From positions 1 through 64,000 of the forward strand of contig NZ_MQMG01000006.1 in NCBI RefSeq assembly GCF_001908025.1: a stretch of DNA of 64,000 bases, given 5' to 3'. Position numbers and translations under genes: made by a program. The stretch is from Geobacillus proteiniphilus (GTDB lineage: Bacteria; Bacillota; Bacilli; Bacillales; Anoxybacillaceae). The notes under the pieces are model-generated. The model was given only the letters and a program-made list of their open reading frames with translations. It had not been told where the DNA came from and did not search any database. Shown piece by piece: positions 27,321 to 36,389 of the stretch; positions within the stretch are counted from its first letter, which is position 1, and each line of letters starts with the position of its first letter.

Positions 27321-27506
27321 ATGGGCCGTTCTCGCGGACAACGGACGCGCGACAAAAACAAGGCGACTTTGCCGCAAGTGCCGAAACAGTTGAAATCTGA
27401 CGGCATCGATGTGGAATACTCGGCAGAATTTGCCGACCATGAAGACCTTGAAGCACAGGCACGCGCTGCGGCAGCCGGCATCCGCCGGCAAGAGCGCAAA
27501 CAGTAA
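27321..27506 (+). CDS. yfhD: YfhD family small protein
   Basis: 61 residues from ATG 27321, eight bases after AGGGGG (another ATG is directly before it). N-terminal MGRSRGQRTRDKNKATLPQ then an acidic stretch DVEYSAEFADHEDLEAQARA. Matches YfhD of B. subtilis in length and layout. Function unknown; neighbours are small spore-type genes. Confidence 0.82.
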   Translation: MGRSRGQRTRDKNKATLPQVPKQLKSDGIDVEYSAEFADHEDLEAQARAAAAGIRRQERKQ

Positions 27507-27615
27507 TCGAACATGGCGCCCGCTTTGATGGGGCGCCTTTTTCCTGTGAACCGCTTCCACTTCGCTTTGCTTGAAGTGAGAGACTTTCTTTGTTAAACGC
27601 GTCTCCCAAGCCGCG

Positions 27616-28446
27616 CTACACCGTCGCCTCGCCCTCTAGCTCCAACACTTGGCTGTACCGTTTGTAAAACCGCCCCAACTCCCCTTTGTAATTGTCTTTC
27701 CACGGTTTTTCCTTGCCGCAATAATGGATAAAAACGGTGTTTTCCTCAATCCAAGCTAAATCGTGTTTCGGGTTGGGCAAAAGCTGCAAAAAGTCATAAT
27801 AGCGCGCGTCGTAGTTGTAGCGGTAGCAGTCGACCGGTTTAATTTTGTCCCAGTACAACCCGTTTAACACGTCTTGGTCAGGAAGAACAAGCTTGAACCG
27901 GTTGTCGCGAATGAACTGGTAAATGTCCGCAAGCCGAACGTGTTCGCGCATCATCGCAATGTTCATCATCATCACACCCGTGTTGAAATACCCTTTCGCG
28001 TTCGGCGTTTTTAACCGCAACTTGTTGAACAAGTTTGCCACCTTCGTCGAATGGGTATGCTCAGCCGCAATGAACAAGTTCCCTTCAAAATCCATGTCAT
28101 ACAGCTCATCCATCGGGTTGATCGCCACAATATCCGGATCAAGGTACAAGACACGGTCGACGTCTGGCGGCAAAAACAAATGCGCCGCCAGACGGTAATA
28201 CATCTCCACCGTATAGTGGCGGAAAACAGGCGCATCATGAAACAGTTGCGGATCAACGTAAATAGGCACCAGCTCATGCCCCTGCCGGCGAACAAACTCG
28301 CCAAGCGCCTGAATCTCTTCCTCGGCAATGCGCGAGTAAAGCAAGTAAAACGTAAACGGGCGCCGGTTGTTGCAAAACAGCGAATGCATCAAGACTCTCA
28401 GCGGCGGAAGATAATTGGCGTCTGTCGTCACTAACACATGGAACAT
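27616..28446 (-). CDS. Glycosyltransferase family 8 (GspA-like)
   Basis: 276 residues. GT8 fold with the metal-binding DxD in RVLYLDPDIVAINPM (about 95-109), FNTGVMMMNIAMMRE near 155, and LPDQDVLNGLYWDKI near 190. The His of the third motif is in FIHYCGKEKPWKDN. It transfers a hexose from a nucleotide sugar with retention. Related B. subtilis proteins are GspA and YfnI-neighbourhood sugar transferases; the acceptor is unknown. ATG 28446 follows AAGGAAG by about ten bases. Confidence 0.88.
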   Translation of the reverse strand: MFHVLVTTDANYLPPLRVLMHSLFCNNRRPFTFYLLYSRIAEEEIQALGEFVRRQGHELVPIYVDPQLFHDAPVFRHYTVEMYYRLAAHLFLPPDVDRVLYLDPDIVAINPMDELYDMDFEGNLFIAAEHTHSTKVANLFNKLRLKTPNAKGYFNTGVMMMNIAMMREHVRLADIYQFIRDNRFKLVLPDQDVLNGLYWDKIKPVDCYRYNYDARYYDFLQLLPNPKHDLAWIEENTVFIHYCGKEKPWKDNYKGELGRFYKRYSQVLELEGEATV

Positions 28447-28867
28447 GCACCATCACTTCCTTTTTTGCGTCATCGATTCCCCTTTCTCTACAATTATATA
28501 GAAATTTAGGTGAATGTTGCGCTCTTTTCATGCCAAATTGTCCGACCGCGCGATCGATTTCTTTTCATTCATTTGTATCGAAGAGCTATTCACGCGGCTA
28601 CGTGCATCTTCTCCTCGCCGGCCGGCTTTGGCGGGCGAATTTTTATCGAACTATTTACAATTATCAAACAAAAATCTATAATAAAATTATCGAGCAGCCG
28701 TCTCCTGCCAGCTTGGCCGCTTGTGCAGACCGGACGGCCTCTACCGTCTGTCCAATAGCCCCGTTGCTTGACAGGCAGCATCAACCGTTTGCTTTCATGC
28801 ACTGACCGCAAAAAGAACTGTGCGGCCTGACGGCATCTCCGCGCCGGAATGCCTTCTCAGTCCGTTC
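28447..28867. other. 421-base intergenic stretch
   Basis: Divergent promoters for the GT8 gene and caiB are expected. A TATAAT on the minus strand near 28493-28500 is a likely -10 for GT8. TTGACA at 28768-28773 could be a -35 for caiB but has no good -10 partner. The rest contains no coding stretch or hairpin that I could support. Confidence 0.4.
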
Positions 28868-28911
28868 AAGCCGGTTCCTATCTTGCACGCTGTATAGGAA
28901 CCGGCTTTTTG
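28868..28911 (+). terminator. Leader terminator upstream of caiB
   Basis: AAGCCGGTTCCTAT (28868-28881) pairs perfectly with ATAGGAACCGGCTT (28894-28907), followed by TTTTT. It ends only 27 bases before the caiB start and no gene ends nearby on this strand, so it looks like an attenuator in the caiB leader. Confidence 0.75.
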
Positions 28912-28937
28912 TATGTGAAACGAAAGGAGGGGAATCG

Positions 28938-30122
28938 ATGCCAGGAGCGCTCGATGGCGTGCGTGTGCTCGACTTGTCGCGCGTGTTGGCCGGCCCGTAT
29001 GCGACGATGATTTTAGGCGATTTAGGGGCTGATGTCATTAAAATCGAAGCGCCGGGCGGATCGGATGACACCCGGTTTTGGGGGCCGCCGTTCCAAAACG
29101 GCATGAGCGCCTACTATACGGCCGTCAATCGCAACAAACGAAGCATGACCGTTAATTTGAAATCCGAGGAAGGACGGGAAACGATTCGCCGCCTCGCAGA
29201 AACGGCCGATGTCCTCATCCACAATTTCAAAACCGGAACGATGGATCAATGGGGGCTTGGCTATGAAGCGTTGTCGCTCCTCAACCCACGCCTCATCTAC
29301 TGTTCCATCACCGGGTTTGGCGAAACAGGACCGCTCGCTCCATTGGCCGGCTACGACTATATCATTCAGGCAATGAGCGGCTGGATGAGCATCAATGGCA
29401 CCGTGGATACCGGCCCGCTCAAAGTCGGCGTCGCCGTCACGGATGTGTTCACCGGCCTGTATGCCGCCATCGCGATCGAAGCAGCGCTTTTGGCCCGCGA
29501 GAAAACGGGGCGCGGGCAAAAAATTGATCTCGCACTGTTTGACTGCGCCGTGAGTGCGCTTGTCAATGTCGCCGCCAATTATTTGTTATCCGGCGACGTC
29601 CCGAAGCCGCTCGGCAATGAACACCCGAACATCGTGCCGTACTCAACGTACATGGCAAGCGACGGTCCGATCGTCATCGCCGTCGGCAATGACCGGCAGT
29701 TTCAAGCACTTTGCACGCTGCTATCCGACCGCTCGATCGGATCCGACCCGCGTTTTCAGACAAACCCAGGCCGCGTCGCCCATCGCGATGAACTGAACCA
29801 GCGGCTGAACGAAGAAATCAAGCGGCGGACGCGGGCGGAGTGGCAGCGCCTTCTCGCTGAAAAAGGCATCCCGTGCGGGCCGGTGCAGACGCTCGATGAA
29901 CTGTTCCGCCATCCGCAAACGGCGGCGCGCGAGATGACAGTCACGGTGCACCATCCAATCGTCGGTCCGTTAAAGCTTGTCGCCAGCCCGCTGAAACTGT
30001 CTGACACGCCGGTGTCTTATCGGCTGCCGCCGCCGCTGGCCGGCGAGCATAACGGCGAGGTCGAAGCTGGATGGCAAGGCAACCCGGCCGCTGAAAACGG
30101 TCCGCACGACAAAAGCCAATGA
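28938..30122 (+). CDS. CoA transferase family III (CaiB/BaiF type)
   Basis: 394 residues, full length. N-terminal LDGVRVLDLSRVLAGPYATM and GADVIKIEAPGG are signatures of the family, and the catalytic Asp is expected in the segment AALLAREKTGRGQKIDLALFD near residue 190. It moves CoA from one acyl-CoA to a carboxylic acid in the cytosol. ATG 28938 follows AGGAGGGG. The acyl-CoA dehydrogenase gene follows, so both probably act on the same acid, for example glutarate or a related dicarboxylate; this is inference. Confidence 0.92.
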   Translation: MPGALDGVRVLDLSRVLAGPYATMILGDLGADVIKIEAPGGSDDTRFWGPPFQNGMSAYYTAVNRNKRSMTVNLKSEEGRETIRRLAETADVLIHNFKTGTMDQWGLGYEALSLLNPRLIYCSITGFGETGPLAPLAGYDYIIQAMSGWMSINGTVDTGPLKVGVAVTDVFTGLYAAIAIEAALLAREKTGRGQKIDLALFDCAVSALVNVAANYLLSGDVPKPLGNEHPNIVPYSTYMASDGPIVIAVGNDRQFQALCTLLSDRSIGSDPRFQTNPGRVAHRDELNQRLNEEIKRRTRAEWQRLLAEKGIPCGPVQTLDELFRHPQTAAREMTVTVHHPIVGPLKLVASPLKLSDTPVSYRLPPPLAGEHNGEVEAGWQGNPAAENGPHDKSQ

Positions 30123-30229
30123 ATAAACCGTTGTTCTCCTCAACCGCTTCAGCGCCCGCTGAAACAAGGGAAACGAACGTTGACACGAAAACCATTAAAA
30201 ACAAACAGTTGCATAGGGGGATGGAAACG

Positions 30230-31429
30230 ATGATGAACTTCGACTTTACACCCGAACAAGAAATGCTGCGGCAAACGGTGCGCAAATTCGTCGATAAAGA
30301 AATTATGCCTTATATCAAAGAATGGGATGAGTGCGGCGAATTTGACCGCAACATTTTCAAGCGGCTCGCTGAGCTCAATTTAATGGGCGTCTGCATTCCC
30401 GAAGAATATGGCGGCATGGGCATGGATTACAACTCGCTTGCCATCGTCTGCGAAGAGCTCGAACGCGGCGATACGGCGTTTCGCACCGCCGTATCGGTTC
30501 ACACCGGGCTGAACAGTTTGACGCTGTTGCAATGGGGGACGGAAGAGCAAAAACAAAAATACCTTGTCCCGCAAGCACGCGGGGAAAAAATCGGCGCGTT
30601 CGGCCTGACCGAACCGAATGCCGGCTCGGACGTCGCTTCCATCCAAACGACAGCCGTCCGCGACGGAGATGACTACATTTTAAACGGGCAAAAAACATGG
30701 ATTTCCCTCGCTGACATCGCCGACCATTTTCTCGTATTCGCCTATACGGACAAATCGAAAAAGCATCGCGGCATTTCCGCCTTTATCGTCGAACGGACGA
30801 TGCCCGGCTTTTCGTCGCGCCCGATTAAAGGGAAGCTTGGCATCCGCTCCGGCAACACAGGGGAGCTGTTTTTTGACAACGTCCGCGTTCCGAAAGAAAA
30901 CTTGCTCGGCGAAGAAGGGGAAGGATTCAAAATCGCCATGTCGGCGCTTGACAACGGCCGCTTCACTGTCGCCGCCGGCGCGGTCGGCCTCATTATGGCA
31001 TGTCTTGAGGCGAGCGTCAAATACTGCCACGAGCGAAAAACATTCGGCAAAGAAATCGGACGCCATCAGCTCGTCCAGCAAATGATCGCCCGCATGGAAG
31101 CTGGTTTGCAAATCAGCCGCCTGCTCGTTTACAAAGTCGGCTTTCTCAAAAACGAAGGCCGGCGTTGCACGAGAGAAACATCGCTTGCCAAATGGATCGC
31201 CTGCGACTACGCGAACCAGGCGGCCGACGATGCCGTGCAAATCCATGGCGCCTACGGCTATTCGAACGAATATCCGGTCGAGCGCTACTTGCGCAACTCG
31301 AAAGCGCCGGTCATTTACGAAGGAACGCGGGAAATTCATACGATCATGCAGGCCGAATATGTGCTCGGCTACCGCCAAGACAAACCGCTGCGCAAAACGC
31401 TGCCGGCATGGCGGCCGGCTGAAAACTGA
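30230..31429 (+). CDS. Acyl-CoA dehydrogenase
   Basis: 399 residues from ATG 30230, nine bases after AGGGGG. The frame is open to 30119, where an ATG overlaps the caiB stop, but that would add a 37-residue tail foreign to the family. Flavin/substrate signature AFGLTEPNAGSDVAS at about 120-134, WISLADIADHFLVFAYT after it, and the catalytic Glu in VIYEGTREIHTIMQAEYVLG near 372. It makes 2-enoyl-CoA with FAD and passes electrons to ETF. The C-terminal region resembles glutaryl-CoA dehydrogenase-like members, but substrate is not certain. Confidence 0.92.
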   Translation: MMNFDFTPEQEMLRQTVRKFVDKEIMPYIKEWDECGEFDRNIFKRLAELNLMGVCIPEEYGGMGMDYNSLAIVCEELERGDTAFRTAVSVHTGLNSLTLLQWGTEEQKQKYLVPQARGEKIGAFGLTEPNAGSDVASIQTTAVRDGDDYILNGQKTWISLADIADHFLVFAYTDKSKKHRGISAFIVERTMPGFSSRPIKGKLGIRSGNTGELFFDNVRVPKENLLGEEGEGFKIAMSALDNGRFTVAAGAVGLIMACLEASVKYCHERKTFGKEIGRHQLVQQMIARMEAGLQISRLLVYKVGFLKNEGRRCTRETSLAKWIACDYANQAADDAVQIHGAYGYSNEYPVERYLRNSKAPVIYEGTREIHTIMQAEYVLGYRQDKPLRKTLPAWRPAEN

Positions 31430-31470
31430 AGCACCGACGAAATCATGGGCGGCCAAACCGCTGACCCGCA

Positions 31471-31513
31471 CAAAAACGCAGCTGCCCCCCATCAACCGAT
31501 GTGGGGCAGCTGC
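31471..31513 (-). terminator. Terminator after the DUF3870 gene
   Basis: Minus strand GCAGCTGCCCC pairs with GGGGCAGCTGC and is followed by GTTTTTG. The symmetrical stem may also stop the rightward acyl-CoA dehydrogenase transcript. Confidence 0.78.
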
Positions 31514-31831
31514 TTATGACTCTTTCTCCTCCATTTTGCAATATTGTTTGTACAAATCTTTTAGCGCCGCACACAGAGCAGAATGGGCTTTCCCTAAATA
31601 CCCTTCGTCAAGCTCGGCGAGCAGACCGTCGATGCCATCGCGCAGCGAATGGCCGCGAAGCAGGCGGGCCACGTAATCGCGCCCATGTTCGGTGGCGAGC
31701 GTGCACGACGCCTCTACGATCACCCCGTATTTTTTATCAATTTCCGCCGTAATCGTCAGCGTATCGTAAAGGCTTTTCGCCGCCATTCCGGCCGGAAGCC
31801 GCGCATGACCAGCGATAAACTGCGTTTTCAT
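31514..31831 (-). CDS. DUF3870 protein
   Basis: 105 residues from ATG 31831 after GAGGGA. One compact domain: FIAGHARLPAGMAAKSLYDT, then VEASCTLATEHGRDYVARLLRG, ending in KDLYKQYCKM. DUF3870 genes are often found beside CaiB transferases and acyl-CoA dehydrogenases, as here, but convergent. Function unknown. The frame stays open upstream to 32005, in the terminator region of DabA, without a ribosome site. Confidence 0.82.
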   Translation of the reverse strand: MKTQFIAGHARLPAGMAAKSLYDTLTITAEIDKKYGVIVEASCTLATEHGRDYVARLLRGHSLRDGIDGLLAELDEGYLGKAHSALCAALKDLYKQYCKMEEKES

Positions 31832-31931
31832 CCGCTTTCCCTCTTTCCTCGTCTTTCCTGCTGCTGTTACACCAGCTGCTATCTTATTTCGCGGCGTGCA
31901 TCCATTTTCCCTGCCTCGTTTGGCGGTCAGC

Positions 31932-31970
31932 GAAAAAAAGCCGCCTGCCAAACAAACCCGGCAAGCGGCA
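31932..31970 (-). terminator. Terminator of the Dab operon
   Basis: Minus strand GCCGCTTGCC and GGCAGGCGGC stem, then seven T residues, directly after the DabA stop. Confidence 0.88.
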
Positions 31971-31982
31971 TATCGTTTCTTT

Positions 31983-34595
31983 TTAGCGTTGCTGTACCGA
32001 CGCAAGGCGTCCTGCCTCCCAGCTCACCCACGCCCCGCTGTCTGGGTCAATCGAGGCGAGACGGAGCCAGCCGTTTTGGACTTTGCGCCGAAATTCGCTG
32101 TTTTCATTGAGCAGTCGCTCGATATAGGAAGATGGCGCTTCAATAATAACAAGCAACCGAAGCGGAGAGTGGAACCACTCACGGTCAGACGCGGCGACGG
32201 ACTGCCACGGCAAGCCGGCTAGCAAGTCGCTTCCGTTCCCTTGCATGACGCCGATGCCGCCGGTCACCGTCTGGATCGTTTTGTCGCCGCTTCCGTAATG
32301 ATGCGGCGCCACTGTCGAAGCATAATATTGCAAGTTGATCCACTGCCCAACCGTGGCCGGCCCAGCGATGATGCCGGCCAGCGCCTCACCGGTCGGATCT
32401 TCGCGCCAATCGTAGCTGTGCAAAAACACCCGGCCGTCTAAATGAACGCCCTTTGTCAACGCCCGCCGGCCAATCAGGAAAGCGGCGTTCCCCGCCAACC
32501 CCCATTCCGGACGAATTTCACTCCAGTCAACGGCGCGGCGTCGGGCTTCGACGACCGGATCGCGCGGCATGACGCCGACATGCGGCAGCTTCGCCATCCG
32601 CTCAGCATTGGCTTGGCGGCTGACGCCGGCAAGCGCCTGTTTCAGCTGCTCAAACGACTGTTTCGCTGCTTCGGATAACGGCGGCACTTCCACCCAACGC
32701 AGCTCGTCAACGGTTGTGATATGTTCAGCAGCGACGAACACTGTCTCATCCGGTATGACGATTCCCTCTTTCGCCAACCTATCCCGCACGTGCGGCAAGT
32801 TGGCCAACGCGGCGAATACGCGGGCGTTGAACGCCCCGGCCGCGCCGCCGCACGCCCCGCAATCGAGCGCCGAGGCATACGGGTTGTTTGTCGTCTCGCT
32901 CTCATGGCCGCAGACGACGACAAGCGGGGCAAATGAGGACGTCAAGCCAATGTTGACGAGGAGTTGTTTTACGTATTGCACTTGCTCTTCTTTTGTCAAC
33001 CCGATCGGCAGCCCAGTCGTTTCGTCATGCCCTTGGCGATCGAGCGACAGCGTCGTCTTCGGTTTTTGTTGCGCCGACATTTCCGCCTGATGAATGGCTT
33101 GCCCGGCCCAAGCCGGCGCCGCGCTGCGGGCGATCGTATGCAAACCGAGCCACGGCCCGCTCATTTCCGGAAGCAGCAAACCAGCCAGCAGATGCTGCTT
33201 GATTTTTTTAAACGTCCGGCCGACAAAGCGGAACAGATCGCGCCGCCGGCGGTACGGCGCCGCCGTTTCGGGAGAAGCGGTTTCGTTGATTTCGTGCTGC
33301 GGCGCGACGATCGCCGGGCAAGACGGATGGGCGTCATCGCCGTCAAGCACGCGCGTTTGAATCGGCAAGCCGAAAAAGCCAGCGCAGCCGTACGTTTCAA
33401 ACGGGCCGGCCGCCTCTACATGACGGCGGAACGGCTCGGAGCGCACATCAATGCAAAACAATAGCTGCGCTGCCGCCTGCTCTTTTGGCTCCTCAGGTTG
33501 ACGGGTGAGAACCGCTTCTTTCAGCTTCGCTTCATACGTATCTTCCCACGCCTCAAGCCAAAGATGGCGGCGGCCAATCCGCCAGAACCGATCAGCGAAC
33601 ACCAGACGAGCTTGACGGTCTTTTAGCGACAGGCGCCGCCAGTCGTCCAACGTCATGCCGCCCCAGTGGATCCAGGCGGCCAACAGCGGCCCAACCGCAC
33701 GATCGTCTTCGTTTTCTTCCTCCTTCAGCGGCAGATGCGGCGCTGTGAACACCCACTCCAGCGACAAACGAACCGCCAAGTAATCAATCAATCCGCCCAT
33801 TTCGTCACCTGCCTGGCGCGATTGCCAGACCATCATCCCCGCCCAGCCGGGCAGAGCTAATAAATGCGCTTCTAAATAGACCACGGCTTCCTCATCCTGC
33901 ACTCCGAGCTGTTCAAGCGCCCGTTGCAGCGCCTCCTCTGGATGGTGAGGCCAATCGAAAAGCCGTTTCCGCTCCTCCTTGGACAAGGACGGATCAAGAG
34001 GCGCCAACCGGCGCCATGCCCCGTAAAAGCCGCGCTCGCGGTGCGGCAGCGCCCACGCCGCCTCCCCCGGATCGTAAAACAGCTTGCACCATTTGATCAT
34101 TTGTTGATCCAACCGCTTTTCCAAACCAAGGCACACAGACCGCGTGCGGATGGAAACAGAGCGCAGCGGCATAGCGGCGGCCAACTCGATCAGTTCCGGC
34201 ACCTGAAGCGCTTCTTCGGGCACCGCATCGTTCCAAAGGAGGGCGCGGCATAGCCGTTCCGCTTCATGGCGCGGCGCAGGAAGCGGCTCGTCATCCAACC
34301 ATCGTTGCAGACGCCGCTCGATGAAGGAAACGTCAATCTCCCCTTTGGATAGCGCCGCATGAAAAACGGCCATTGGCGGATACAAGTCGATGCCGTAAGC
34401 TTCTTGCAGTCGGTCAGCCGCGTCGACAAACGACTTGTCTTCCATCCCCATCCACGGATGGCGGGCGATAAACGCGGAAATCGGCCAAAGCGGAGCGATC
34501 ACCTTCGCCGCTTCGCTGACGATCGCCTCGAGCGGACAAGCGGCTGCTTTTTTTGCCTCCGTTGACCGTTCAAGTGATATGACGCTTCTACTCAT
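31983..34595 (-). CDS. dabA: Inorganic carbon transporter subunit DabA (DUF2309, MpsB)
   Basis: 870 residues. DUF2309 protein with a beta-carbonic-anhydrase-like zinc site: Cys and Asp in LLFCIDVRSEPF near 358, His in VVCGHESETTNNP and Cys in YASALDCGACGGAAG near 565. It forms with DabB a membrane complex that hydrates CO2 to bicarbonate in one direction, driven by cation influx. Mostly soluble, on the cytoplasmic side. ATG 34595 overlaps the DabB stop by eight bases and has AAAGGAGG. In Staphylococcus the same protein is MpsB; in B. subtilis YbcC. Confidence 0.95.
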   Translation of the reverse strand: MSRSVISLERSTEAKKAAACPLEAIVSEAAKVIAPLWPISAFIARHPWMGMEDKSFVDAADRLQEAYGIDLYPPMAVFHAALSKGEIDVSFIERRLQRWLDDEPLPAPRHEAERLCRALLWNDAVPEEALQVPELIELAAAMPLRSVSIRTRSVCLGLEKRLDQQMIKWCKLFYDPGEAAWALPHRERGFYGAWRRLAPLDPSLSKEERKRLFDWPHHPEEALQRALEQLGVQDEEAVVYLEAHLLALPGWAGMMVWQSRQAGDEMGGLIDYLAVRLSLEWVFTAPHLPLKEEENEDDRAVGPLLAAWIHWGGMTLDDWRRLSLKDRQARLVFADRFWRIGRRHLWLEAWEDTYEAKLKEAVLTRQPEEPKEQAAAQLLFCIDVRSEPFRRHVEAAGPFETYGCAGFFGLPIQTRVLDGDDAHPSCPAIVAPQHEINETASPETAAPYRRRRDLFRFVGRTFKKIKQHLLAGLLLPEMSGPWLGLHTIARSAAPAWAGQAIHQAEMSAQQKPKTTLSLDRQGHDETTGLPIGLTKEEQVQYVKQLLVNIGLTSSFAPLVVVCGHESETTNNPYASALDCGACGGAAGAFNARVFAALANLPHVRDRLAKEGIVIPDETVFVAAEHITTVDELRWVEVPPLSEAAKQSFEQLKQALAGVSRQANAERMAKLPHVGVMPRDPVVEARRRAVDWSEIRPEWGLAGNAAFLIGRRALTKGVHLDGRVFLHSYDWREDPTGEALAGIIAGPATVGQWINLQYYASTVAPHHYGSGDKTIQTVTGGIGVMQGNGSDLLAGLPWQSVAASDREWFHSPLRLLVIIEAPSSYIERLLNENSEFRRKVQNGWLRLASIDPDSGAWVSWEAGRLASVQQR

Positions 34596-36099
34596 GAACC
34601 ATCCCCTCCTTTAGATAGGACGCCAAATAACGCGGGTGTGCTTCGGTCGCCGCCGGACGCGGTTCACCAAGGTGAACAAGCCACATGTACAGATGAATGG
34701 CAAGCATGGAGCTGCGCCGGTTCGCGATCCATACAGCAACCAGCGCCGCGGCAACAAACAGAGCGCAGACAAGCCATTCGAACGAAGCGGGCGGCAAAAA
34801 AGCGGACGGCATCCCGTTATGAAGCAGCGCCATAAATTGATGGCGCACCGTTTCGGACACCAACGCCAAAGCAACGACAACCGCAAAGCCCAGCCAACGG
34901 CCTTCGCGAAAATCCGTAAGCCGTCCCCAGGCAACCGTTGCCGAGGCCGCAAGCAAAAGCGCGCTCAACAGCCGGGCCGGTTCGTGCGGAGCCGCCTGCC
35001 AAAAGGCCCACCCAAGCAGCACGCCGAGGATGATGCCGCCCGGCCACGAACTGCCTGTTTTTCGCAATCCTGCCCGACCGACTCGCGGCACGACGGACCC
35101 GGACTGCAAAAAGAGCGTCGCTTTAAACAACCCGTGCAACACTAAATGCACTACTGCGGCCCCGTAAGCGCCCAGGGCGCATTGCACAAGCATGACGCCC
35201 ATTTGCGCCATCGTCGAACCGACGAGCTGACGCTTATAGTCAACATGAACAAAGCTAACGCCCGTGCCAATCAAAATCGAGGCAAAAGCGATCAGAAACA
35301 GCGCCACATGCGCCCACGTTTCGTTAAAGAGCGGATAAAAGCGCCAAAACAAGAGCCCCCCAGCGTTGACAAGACCGGCATGCATCACCGCTGACACCGG
35401 CGTCGGCGTCACGGCTGATTCCATCAGCCAGCGATGAAACGGCCATTGCCCAGCTGGAATGACGGCAGCCAACATGAGCAATCCGCTCATCACCGCCCTT
35501 TCCCATAGAGCGAGACGAGCTAAACGTTCCGCCGACAACGCCGAGACGAGCGTCCATTCACCGACTCTCGCCCCAAGCCAAACAGCGGTGAGGGCCACAG
35601 CAATCCAACTTGCCAAAAACAGCATGCCCATCTGCCGGGCAACGAACTGAGCCGGCTCCCATTCTTTTTTCAACGCGGTCAACGCCACAAGCCCCACAAG
35701 CGGCAGCCCCCAGCACACTGCGATCAACCGCAAGTCGCCGGCCGCCCACGTGAGCGAAGCGGCAAATGACGTCCATGTCAAGAGCGAGAAATACAGCCGA
35801 TAGCGGCGGTCGCCGTGCAAATAGCGAACGGCAAACCGTTGAATCGCCCAGCTTAGAAGCGAAATATAAACGGCGGACAGCCAGCTCGTCGCATCAAACC
35901 GCCACGGGCCGATGTCGACCGCGCCGCCGGCGCCGATCCATCCGAATAGCGCCGCCGCCCCCGGCAACAGCAACAGCCAAACGTGCACATGCACATATCG
36001 TTCCGACACGCGCGGAAACAGCCACACGATCGCGCTTAGGAAAACGACCGCAATCGCCGCCAGCCATCCCCATGCGAACCATTCGTTCCCCATTGCCAT
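34588..36099 (-). CDS. dabB: Inorganic carbon transporter subunit DabB (NuoL-like, MpsA)
   Basis: 503 residues with about 13 membrane segments, a proton-conducting antiporter-type subunit related to NuoL/MrpA. LPFHRWLMESAVTPTPVSAVMHAG-type loop (quoted in part: WPFHRWLMESAVTPTPVSA) with the lysine/histidine path GLVNAGGLLFWR is clear. It should supply cation influx to drive DabA. The start is ATG 36099, with a second ATG six bases in; the ribosome site GAGGGGAGGAG fits either. First gene of the two-gene operon and controlled by the 285-base leader before it. Confidence 0.93.
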   Translation of the reverse strand: MAMGNEWFAWGWLAAIAVVFLSAIVWLFPRVSERYVHVHVWLLLLPGAAALFGWIGAGGAVDIGPWRFDATSWLSAVYISLLSWAIQRFAVRYLHGDRRYRLYFSLLTWTSFAASLTWAAGDLRLIAVCWGLPLVGLVALTALKKEWEPAQFVARQMGMLFLASWIAVALTAVWLGARVGEWTLVSALSAERLARLALWERAVMSGLLMLAAVIPAGQWPFHRWLMESAVTPTPVSAVMHAGLVNAGGLLFWRFYPLFNETWAHVALFLIAFASILIGTGVSFVHVDYKRQLVGSTMAQMGVMLVQCALGAYGAAVVHLVLHGLFKATLFLQSGSVVPRVGRAGLRKTGSSWPGGIILGVLLGWAFWQAAPHEPARLLSALLLAASATVAWGRLTDFREGRWLGFAVVVALALVSETVRHQFMALLHNGMPSAFLPPASFEWLVCALFVAAALVAVWIANRRSSMLAIHLYMWLVHLGEPRPAATEAHPRYLASYLKEGMVHE

Positions 36100-36138
36100 C
36101 TCCTCCCCTCATCTGCTTGCACATCGTTCGAGAGAAAA

Positions 36139-36219
36139 AAGAAAAAACCGGCTATGTCAATCAGGCAAAACGGCCGAAAAAGGCCGTTCCATTGCCTATC
36201 GATTGCCCATAGCCGGTTT
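36139..36219 (-). terminator. Leader terminator upstream of dabB
   Basis: Minus strand AAACCGGCTATG (36208-36219) pairs with CATAGCCGGTTT (36145-36156), with inner stems GGCAA/TTGCC and ACGGCC/GGCCGT, then TTTTTTCTTTTTTC. It lies 40 bases ahead of the dabB start. Its first arm contains the AAACCG that also closes the second leader module, so the two structures exclude each other. Confidence 0.85.
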
Positions 36220-36340
36220 ACCTTCAACCAATCATCGCTCGATTGTTTGAAGATCTCCCGTTCGTTGTCGCGCGGCAGGCGACGGTCGGTTTCCCTTCAA
36301 CGAACCTAAGCCCACGTAGGTTTTTTGAAGGGCTCCCGAC
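36214..36340 (-). promoter_or_regulatory. Tandem-module leader of dabBA, candidate riboswitch
   Basis: Two modules share one plan: CGGGAG-nn-CTTCAA-hairpin-TTGAAG-nn-AAACCG. Module 1 is at 36285-36340, with outer stem GTCGG/CCGAC, GAG facing AAA, and an inner hairpin AACCTA/TAGGTT. Module 2 is at 36214-36260 with a different inner hairpin (CAATC/GATTG). Loops differ while the core is kept, as expected of conserved RNA structure. A GTCGC/GCGAC hairpin links them. The AAACCG of module 2 is part of the terminator, so folding of the module would allow read-through. I do not recognise the class; an ion, bicarbonate or nucleotide ligand are all possible. Confidence 0.65.
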
Positions 36341-36389
36341 AGCATCGTCCACTATTTTATTCTATACTTACTATACAAAAGTTGTTTCA

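Noticed and set aside
30119-30229. Earlier start of the acyl-CoA dehydrogenase overlapping the caiB stop (ATGA)
   Set aside because: The family starts at the later ATG, which has AGGGGG at nine bases; the extension is polar and without family match.
36214-36340. Glycine, c-di-AMP (ydaO) or SAM riboswitch as identity of the dabB leader
   Set aside because: The tandem layout suggested glycine and the neighbour genes suggested c-di-AMP, but the conserved cores of those classes are absent.
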